A DNA stretch of 13,826 nucleotides from an uncultured bacterium (GTDB lineage Bacteria > Bacteroidota > Bacteroidia > Bacteroidales > Marinifilaceae): NCBI GenBank assembly GCA_905216195.1, contig CAJMSX010000072.1, forward strand, positions 1-13,826. The letters are read 5' to 3'. Shown here piece by piece: positions 6,140 through 11,736 of the stretch. Position 1 is the first letter of the stretch; each line of letters starts with the position of its first letter. Position numbers and translations under genes: made by a program. Below the pieces are notes generated by a model. The model was not told the DNA's origin. It worked only from the letters and a program-made list of their open reading frames with translations, and searched no databases.

Positions 6140-6850
6140 TTATCCCTCGCTTCCTGCCTGCAGGGGCGCAGACTCTTCCAGTCCGCTGTGTTTGATGTTT
6201 TTGCCTTCCATGAGGTAAATGGCGGCTTCCGCGATATTGGTTGCATTGTCTCCTATGCGTTCGATGTTGTAGGAGATGCTGCTGATCGAAAGAATGTCTG
6301 TGATTTGCTGTTCCTGCAAATTTTTTCCTGCGTGGGAAGCCGGTAATTTACGAACGATTTCGTGATGGAATGCATCGACCAGATCGTCCAGTTCGATCGT
6401 TTCGCGGGCTAATTTAGCATCCTCGCAGGTAAAAGCAAATATAGCATTTTGAGTCATGTTTTCCGCAATGGAAAGTATTTTTACCATGTCCTTTTTAAAG
6501 GGGGGGAATGTTTCCCCGCTGAGTTCGATGCGTTTCAGGAAATTCGAGATGTTTACGATCAGGTCGCCGATTCTTTCCAGGTAAGCGGTCATATCGTAAT
6601 ACGACATGATTTTCCGCAGGTCGCCGGCCCTGGGACTGTAAAGTACGATTACCCGGATTACTTCGTTTCTCATTTTGACATCCAGGCTGTCCAGTATGCG
6701 TTCGTTGCTTTGAATTTCGGTGTAGGTGTCTTCTTTCCGGTTGTCTTCCAACAATTGTTGGGTCAAATGGATCTGTTTAATGACCATTTTAGACATGACT
6801 TCGAAGTCTCTGGTGATTCCCGAAAAGAATTTTTCTCTTACTGCGTTCAT
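6140..6850 (-). CDS. phoU: Phosphate transport regulator PhoU
   Basis: A 236-aa cytoplasmic all-helical protein made of two PhoU repeats. Each carries the metal-binding signature E-x3-D-x3-N: ERIGDLIVN at 92-100 and ERIGDNATN at 197-205. The family links the Pst transporter to PhoR so that the kinase is silenced when phosphate is plentiful, and also limits phosphate uptake. The C-terminal tail (about 218-236) is less conserved and probably unstructured. It lies 42 bases downstream of pstB and 20 bases upstream of the response regulator gene, the usual position after pstB. Length is normal for PhoU. Confidence 0.95.
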   Translation of the reverse strand: MNAVREKFFSGITRDFEVMSKMVIKQIHLTQQLLEDNRKEDTYTEIQSNERILDSLDVKMRNEVIRVIVLYSPRAGDLRKIMSYYDMTAYLERIGDLIVNISNFLKRIELSGETFPPFKKDMVKILSIAENMTQNAIFAFTCEDAKLARETIELDDLVDAFHHEIVRKLPASHAGKNLQEQQITDILSISSISYNIERIGDNATNIAEAAIYLMEGKNIKHSGLEESAPLQAGSEG

Positions 6851-6892
6851 AATGTTGATATTTGTCGGATGAAAAACAAGTTACAGAAGGGT

Positions 6893-7687
6893 TTATCCGA
6901 ATTGTCCGTTCAGGTATTCTTCCGTACGTTTGTCTTTCGGGTTGGTAAACATATTTTTGGTTTTATCGTATTCGATGAGTTCTCCCAGGTACATGAACAT
7001 GGAATAATCCGAAATTCGGGCGGCCTGCGACATATTATGGGTAACAATGAGAATGGTGAATTCCTTTTTCAACTGGAGTAATAATTCCTGGTTCCGGTTG
7101 GTGGCGATGGGATCGAGGGCTGAGGTGGGTTCGTCCATCAGCAACACTTCCGGTTTCAGAGCCAGGGCCCGGGCGATGCACAGGCGTTGTTGTTGGCCTC
7201 CCGAAAGGAAGGTCCCTTTTTTGGTCAGGGCATCTTTGACCTCGTTCCATAGACCGACGTTGGTGAGACAGGTTTCTACCAGTTCGTCTTTTTCTTTTTT
7301 GGGGAGGGAAATGCCGTTCAGTTTATATCCGGCGAGGACATTGTCGTAAATGCTCATCGTAGGAAAAGGATTGGGACGTTGAAAAACCATACCCGCCATC
7401 CGTCTCACTTCCATAGGATTCATTTTCAGGATATTCCGTCTGTCCATCAGGATTTCTCCGGTGATTCTGATATCGGGATATAATTCGTGCATCCGGTTGA
7501 TGGCGCGTAAAAGGGTACTTTTCCCGCAACCGGAAGGTCCCATAATGGCTGTAATCCGTTTTTTCCGGATATCGGCATAAACATGGCTGACTGCATTTTT
7601 GCCGGGCGTATAAGAAATCGAAACGTCTTTCAGTTGCAGTATCGGGTCTTCTATCTCTATAAGGGTATTTTTTATTCTATTCTCCAT
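6893..7687 (-). CDS. pstB: Phosphate ABC transporter ATP-binding protein PstB
   Basis: A 264-aa ATPase that powers phosphate import through PstC/PstA. All ABC motifs are intact: Walker A GPSGCGKST (50-58), Q-loop VFQRPNPFP (101-109, the NPFP stretch being characteristic of PstB), signature LSGGQQQRL (161-169), Walker B VLLMDEP (181-187), D-loop SALD (189-192) and switch His217 in IVTHN. The C-terminal EYLNGQFG is close to the ITGRFG-type ending common in PstB. Its start overlaps the end of pstA by 16 bases, which implies translational coupling. Length is standard. Confidence 0.97.
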   Translation of the reverse strand: MENRIKNTLIEIEDPILQLKDVSISYTPGKNAVSHVYADIRKKRITAIMGPSGCGKSTLLRAINRMHELYPDIRITGEILMDRRNILKMNPMEVRRMAGMVFQRPNPFPTMSIYDNVLAGYKLNGISLPKKEKDELVETCLTNVGLWNEVKDALTKKGTFLSGGQQQRLCIARALALKPEVLLMDEPTSALDPIATNRNQELLLQLKKEFTILIVTHNMSQAARISDYSMFMYLGELIEYDKTKNMFTNPKDKRTEEYLNGQFG

Positions 7688-8535
7688 TTTTTGGCAACTT
7701 GTTTGGCTATAATATTGAGGGTTAAAATAAGCATCAGTAAAAACAGGGAGGAACTCCAGATCATATCGATCAGATTGGGATCGTTGTAGAATTCCCAGAT
7801 CAGCAGGGGTACGGCGCTGCTTGGCTTAAGCACGTCCCAATTGACGGCCGTGCTGCCCAGTGCGGTGAGCATGAGGGGAGCGGTTTCGCCCATGACCCGG
7901 GAAATGGCCAAGAGGATACCGGTAAACAGGCCGCCGAATGCCGAGGGAACCATAATTTTCAGTATGACGCTCGTATAGGAGGCGCCCAGAGCGAGTCCCG
8001 CTTCTTTCAGGCTTCCCGGGAGCATTTTCAGGGTTTCCTCGGTGGAACGGATGATGAGCGGCAGCATCATGATAGCCAGGGCGATGCTCCCTGCCAGGGC
8101 CGAATAACTGCCGAGGGGTTTTACGATCCAGGCATAGGCGATGATACCGATGACAATGGAAGGGCTGCCCTGTACCAAATCGGTTAGAAAACGGATGAGG
8201 CCGGAGAAAAAAGCTTTGGGTTTTTCCGCCAGGTAGATGCCTCCCAGAATTCCGGTCGGAATGGCCAGTAGGGCTGCCAGGGCGACCATGATCAGGGTGC
8301 CGGTGATGCCGTTGGCAATCCCTCCCGGGATGATATGGCCGCTGCTTTTAGCTAACATGGCGTCGAGAGTGCTCGGAGCGGTGTGCAGGAAAAAATCCAG
8401 GTTGATTTGTTTGTATCCCTTTTTGACCAGTTCCCAGATAATTAAAAAGAGCGGGATAGCGGTCAGAGAAGAAAAAAGGCAAACAGTCCAGAAAAATATC
8501 CGGTCTTTCAGGGTCCTGTATCGGATTGTATTCAT
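7672..8535 (-). CDS. pstA: Phosphate ABC transporter permease PstA
   Basis: A 287-aa inner-membrane permease. Membrane segments are predicted near 14-35, 75-103, 120-138, 145-163, 195-215 and 258-280, with a periplasmic loop at about 40-72. The cytoplasmic EAA loop that docks PstB is visible as LKEAGLALGASYTSVILKI (176-194), and ISRVMGETAPLML (211-223) matches the conserved segment of PstA. It pairs with PstC to form the channel. It starts 10 bases after the pstC stop and overlaps pstB at its 3' end, so all three are tightly coupled. Confidence 0.95.
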   Translation of the reverse strand: MNTIRYRTLKDRIFFWTVCLFSSLTAIPLFLIIWELVKKGYKQINLDFFLHTAPSTLDAMLAKSSGHIIPGGIANGITGTLIMVALAALLAIPTGILGGIYLAEKPKAFFSGLIRFLTDLVQGSPSIVIGIIAYAWIVKPLGSYSALAGSIALAIMMLPLIIRSTEETLKMLPGSLKEAGLALGASYTSVILKIMVPSAFGGLFTGILLAISRVMGETAPLMLTALGSTAVNWDVLKPSSAVPLLIWEFYNDPNLIDMIWSSSLFLLMLILTLNIIAKQVAKKWRIE

Positions 8536-8545
8536 AGTTTTAAGT

Positions 8546-9400
8546 TTAAGCGCTCATTTTTTTCATAACCATTTTCCCGATAAAATTAATTACGGCGGTA
8601 ATCAGAAACAGCAACAGACCGATAGCGATGAGTGAACTGAGTTTGAGTCCGTCGGCTTCTCCGAATTGGTTGGCGATCACGCTGGCCATGGTATTTCCAG
8701 TAGAGGTGAGGGAGGCCGGCAGATTATTCGTATTCCCGATCAGCATAGTAACCGCCATGGTTTCGCCCAGCGCCCGTCCGAGGGCCAGGATGTAACTGGC
8801 AAATATACCGGAGCCGGAAACGGGGAAAACGACATTCCGGATGACATCCAAACGCGTGCCTCCCAGGCTGTAAGCCCCTTCCTTCAGTTCTTTGGGCACC
8901 ATGGCTATGAATTCGGAACTGAGGGAAGCCGCATAAGGTATAATCATGATCGCCAGGACGAGGGAGGCGGTGAGTATGCCGAACCCCTGGGCGGAAAGTC
9001 CCAGTTGACTGATCAGGGGCCGGAGGGTATAAAATCCCCATAAGCCGTAGACGATGGAAGGAATGCCTGCCAGTAAATCTATTACCGAACTGATGACGGA
9101 CGAGATCTTTTTGCCTTTAAAATATTCGCCGGTAAAAAGGGCGACGGGAAGGGAAAAAGGTATACAAAAGATCAGCGCCAGAAAAGAGGTCAGTACGGTA
9201 CCGATGATAAAGGACAAAGCTCCGTATTGTTCGGCTTCCGGATGGGGGTCCCATTCTGAGGAGGCGATAAACCGAAAGAATCCGAAATGTTCGAAGGCCG
9301 GAACGGAACCGCTGAGCAAGGAATAGAACATGCCTCCACATATCAGCAGTACGATCAGGGCGCAGAGGAGCAATAGCCGTTTAAAGATATAATCCCGCAT
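8546..9400 (-). CDS. pstC: Phosphate ABC transporter permease PstC
   Basis: A 284-aa inner-membrane permease, partner of PstA. Hydrophobic segments are near 9-30, 62-88, 103-126, 140-162, 194-218 and 254-278. The EAA loop is KELKEGAYSLGGTRLDVIR (170-188), and LGRALGETMAVTMLIGN (207-223) is the conserved PstC stretch; DLLAGIPSIVYGLWGF (108-123) is also typical. The start ATG lies 51 bases downstream of the pstS stop, and that gap contains a stable hairpin (9416-9444). Length is close to the usual size for short PstC proteins. Confidence 0.95.
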   Translation of the reverse strand: MRDYIFKRLLLLCALIVLLICGGMFYSLLSGSVPAFEHFGFFRFIASSEWDPHPEAEQYGALSFIIGTVLTSFLALIFCIPFSLPVALFTGEYFKGKKISSVISSVIDLLAGIPSIVYGLWGFYTLRPLISQLGLSAQGFGILTASLVLAIMIIPYAASLSSEFIAMVPKELKEGAYSLGGTRLDVIRNVVFPVSGSGIFASYILALGRALGETMAVTMLIGNTNNLPASLTSTGNTMASVIANQFGEADGLKLSSLIAIGLLLFLITAVINFIGKMVMKKMSA

Positions 9401-9415
9401 GGAATTTGATTTTAA

Positions 9416-9444
9416 GGCTTACGGAAAACGGATTCCCGTAAGCC
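9416..9444 (-). promoter_or_regulatory. Hairpin between pstS and pstC (attenuator or mRNA 3'-end stabiliser)
   Basis: GGCTTACGG (9416-9424) and CCGTAAGCC (9436-9444) form a perfect 9-bp stem with an 11-base loop, starting 7 bases after the pstS stop. On the minus strand it is followed by TTAAAATCAAATT, a broken, weak T tract. That fits partial termination or protection of the pstS message more than full termination. Confidence 0.6.
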
Positions 9445-9451
9445 CTGGGGT

Positions 9452-10519
9452 TTATAATACAGATTGACCGTTAAAGGTGACGGATTTGAGCAATAAGCGG
9501 GCATTGGCGTTGGCGGTTGCCGGCAGGGGTGAATAATGTACTTTGGTCGTAAGTTCCTGGGCCGGCCGGCTTAACATCCACTCCAACAATTTTAAAGTGG
9601 CTTCGGCTTGTTCTTTCTTTCTGCCTTCATAGGCTTGTTCTTTATAGAGAATGATCCAGGTGAAACAACTGATCGGATAAGCGTCGGCGGCGGGAGAATC
9701 GGTGATCATAGCGCGTGTATCGGCAGGCAGTTCCGTAGAAGCTGCAGCAGAAATGGATTCGGTGCCGGGGGCGATGAAATTGCCCGCTTTGTTTTGTAGG
9801 AGGGCCATCGGAATTTTCAGGGCAAAAGCATATTCGGAGCCGATATAGCCGATACTTCCCGGGGTCTGACTGATGGTGCCCGCTACGCCCGGGTTTCCTT
9901 TGGCAGCAATTCCCGCCGGCCACTTCAGCGCTTTTCCGGTACCTACTTCTGTGTTCCACTCTTGGCTTACTTTGGAGAGATAATCGCTGAATACGTAAGT
10001 AGAACCGCTTCCGTCCGAGCGATATACCGGACTGATGGCTGTTGCCGGGAGTGCCAGGCCGGGATTGATGGCCCGGATGCGGGAATCGTCCCATTGTTTA
10101 ATTTTCCCCAGGAAAATATCTGCGACGATTTCTCCTGAAAGCTTCAGCTCCGGGGCTTCCGGCAGGTTGTAGGCCAAAACGATGGCTCCCAGACAGGTGG
10201 GAATATGGACGGTAGGATAGGGCATTTCACTGATTTCCTTGTCGGAAAGAAAAGCGTCGCTGCCTGCAAAATCCACGATTTTGTCTTTCAAGCTGCGGAT
10301 ACCGCCTCCGCTTCCGATACCTCCGTAGGTAATTTTAACACCGGTGGAATCGGAATAGGTTTTGAAGGCCAGGTTGTAATAAGGAAGCGGAAAGGTGGCG
10401 CCTGCACCCGCCAATGTGGCCTGTGAAGCCCGGGTGGAATTGGTTTTGTTTTTGCCGGAGTTTCCGCAAGCTGCTACAGCCAGGGAAAGAATAATAAGGA
10501 TAAGCTTGTGCATATTCAT
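9452..10519 (-). CDS. pstS: Phosphate-binding lipoprotein PstS
   Basis: A 355-aa periplasm-facing, lipid-anchored phosphate-binding protein that delivers phosphate to PstCA. From the ATG at 10519 the signal peptide runs to the lipobox LAVAAC with lipidated Cys18. Ligand-contacting motifs of the family are present: GAGATFP (38-44), GGIGSGGGI (66-74), FAGSDAF (84-90) and RSDGSGSTYVFSDYL (167-181). A longer reading from TTG at 10543 adds eight residues, but it would begin inside the probable -7 promoter element (10541-10548), so ATG 10519 or ATG 10513 is preferred. The gene follows the porin gene by about 80 bases and has its own promoter with a Pho-box array. The mature length is normal for PstS. 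Confidence 0.93.
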   Translation of the reverse strand: MNMHKLILIILSLAVAACGNSGKNKTNSTRASQATLAGAGATFPLPYYNLAFKTYSDSTGVKITYGGIGSGGGIRSLKDKIVDFAGSDAFLSDKEISEMPYPTVHIPTCLGAIVLAYNLPEAPELKLSGEIVADIFLGKIKQWDDSRIRAINPGLALPATAISPVYRSDGSGSTYVFSDYLSKVSQEWNTEVGTGKALKWPAGIAAKGNPGVAGTISQTPGSIGYIGSEYAFALKIPMALLQNKAGNFIAPGTESISAAASTELPADTRAMITDSPAADAYPISCFTWIILYKEQAYEGRKKEQAEATLKLLEWMLSRPAQELTTKVHYSPLPATANANARLLLKSVTFNGQSVL

Positions 10520-10540
10520 TCTGTATTGATTTTTACACTG

Positions 10541-10596
10541 CAATATTACAGATGTATTGCTACAGAGATGTTACACGATTGTTACAAAATTGTTAC
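10541..10596 (-). promoter_or_regulatory. pstS promoter with four-unit Pho-box array
   Basis: Read on the + strand, TGTTAC occurs at 10591-10596, 10580-10585 and 10569-10574, and TGCTAC at 10558-10563: four direct repeats at exactly 11-bp steps, one helical turn. On the coding (minus) strand these read GTAACA/GTAGCA. Nine bases downstream is TAATATTG (10548-10541), one mismatch from the Bacteroidota -7 consensus TAnnTTTG. Direct repeats every 11 bp just upstream of the core promoter are the known layout of PhoB and PhoP sites in other phyla. Binding by the PhoB-type regulator of this locus is inferred. Confidence 0.75.
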
Positions 10597-10602
10597 GATG
10601 CG

Positions 10603-11574
10603 TCAAAGCTTAAATTCCAGATTCAGATAGAGATAGGGCTGTATTTTCCCGGAAGAGGGATTCCAGGAGGTAAAGTTGGGAGCGATCCGCAGATAGGTGA
10701 GGGGGCTGTATTGTACGCCCGTCAGCAGTCGTTGTCCGTTGTTTTCCCCTTTCCATTTCCGGTTGGACGTCAGGTAGTCGTAGCGGCTGAAAAGGGTGAA
10801 ACGGGGGAATATGTCGACGGAGGCATAGCAGGAACAACCGTATTGGTCGTGTCCGGGTTGGAAGTCCGTATTCCATAATTTGTTGTATTCGATTCCGATG
10901 GAGAAGGCAGTATGGGTGTAGCCGGCGAAAAGGGCCAGGGAGGTTTGGTTATCGCTACCGGTTTCGTCGCTGTTATAAAGATCGTAATAGGCCCTCAGTA
11001 TCAGAGATTTTGCCGGCCGTAGGGTAAAACCGAGCCCATACCGGTAATTGTTGTCCTGGTTTATTTTTTTATACCCTTCCCCGTTGGTGACGGAAAGGTC
11101 CGCATTCAGCCAGTCGGTGAACCGATAGCCGAGAATGATCCCCATATCTGCGCTGGGACCGAATTTATATTCGTCATTAAAAGATTTCAGGATATACCGG
11201 TATCCCCAGAAACTTTCCTGTACGCTGAACTGGTCGGTTTTGACCAATCCGAAATTCAGTGTGAAATTTCCCGGCTTCCAGCTTAAAAAAGCATTTTTGA
11301 CATAGGCGACTCTTTCCAGTTCGGCCTCTTTTGCATGTGTAGGTCCTACGTCGAAGATCAGTTGCCCGCTCAGTTTTTCATTCACCCGGAAGGCGTAGCC
11401 GAGGTAGGAGCGGTCGAGTTCAAAACCGGAATGCCGGTTTGCCGATGCCAGTCCGGCGTGGTAATTGACAAAAAGCCGGACGATGGGAGAACCTTTCAGG
11501 CGGATTGTTTTTTCCTGGGCCTTCAGGGGAACCAGCGGAAATAAGGACAGGATCAAGAACAGGAATTTTTTCAT
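10603..11574 (-). CDS. OprO/OprP-type phosphate-selective outer-membrane porin
   Basis: A 323-aa outer-membrane beta-barrel. The signal peptide is residues 1-19, with cleavage expected after LKA before QEK. The mature protein alternates polar and aromatic residues in strand-like blocks (for example FGLVKTDQFSVQESFWGYRY, 108-127) and ends in LNLEFKL, a strand with a hydrophobic C-terminus as needed for barrel assembly. The pattern resembles the phosphate-selective porin O/P family, though it is shorter than Pseudomonas OprP, which is over 400 residues. It is the first gene of the phosphate locus, directly upstream of pstS, with no terminator in between, so it likely supplies outer-membrane passage for phosphate or polyphosphate. 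Substrate selectivity cannot be shown from sequence. Confidence 0.82.
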   Translation of the reverse strand: MKKFLFLILSLFPLVPLKAQEKTIRLKGSPIVRLFVNYHAGLASANRHSGFELDRSYLGYAFRVNEKLSGQLIFDVGPTHAKEAELERVAYVKNAFLSWKPGNFTLNFGLVKTDQFSVQESFWGYRYILKSFNDEYKFGPSADMGIILGYRFTDWLNADLSVTNGEGYKKINQDNNYRYGLGFTLRPAKSLILRAYYDLYNSDETGSDNQTSLALFAGYTHTAFSIGIEYNKLWNTDFQPGHDQYGCSCYASVDIFPRFTLFSRYDYLTSNRKWKGENNGQRLLTGVQYSPLTYLRIAPNFTSWNPSSGKIQPYLYLNLEFKL

Positions 11575-11599
11575 AGTTCGGCGACGAATGTTCAGGGTT

Positions 11600-11650
11600 C
11601 AAAGGTAAAGTAAAGTTGAACGTATTTTAAAAAAATTACGGAATTATTAC
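11600..11650 (-). promoter_or_regulatory. Porin promoter with weak Pho-box-like half-sites
   Basis: On the minus strand TACCTTTG (11607-11600) matches the -7 consensus TAnnTTTG exactly and would start transcription about 20 bases before the ATG at 11574. No TTG lies at the -33 position. Upstream, ATTAC on the + strand occurs at 11635-11639 and 11646-11650, exactly 11 bp apart, a weaker form of the TGTTAC repeats before pstS. An activator-dependent promoter under the same PhoB-type regulator is inferred. Confidence 0.5.
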
Positions 11651-11680
11651 CGGATGGTTTCTTTTTTTTACTTCCTTCGG

Positions 11681-11716
11681 CAAGAAAAATAAAACCCGGT
11701 CGGGAAACCGGGTTTT
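11681..11716 (-). terminator. Intrinsic terminator of the beta-galactosidase gene
   Basis: AAAACCCGGT (11691-11700) and ACCGGGTTTT (11707-11716) form a perfect 10-bp stem with a 6-base loop, 20 bases past the stop codon. On the minus strand the sequence continues with ATTTTTCTTG, a good T tract. It insulates the galactosidase transcript from the porin promoter that follows on the same strand. Confidence 0.85.
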
Positions 11717-11736
11717 AGAAAGAGAGAAATTCCGCT

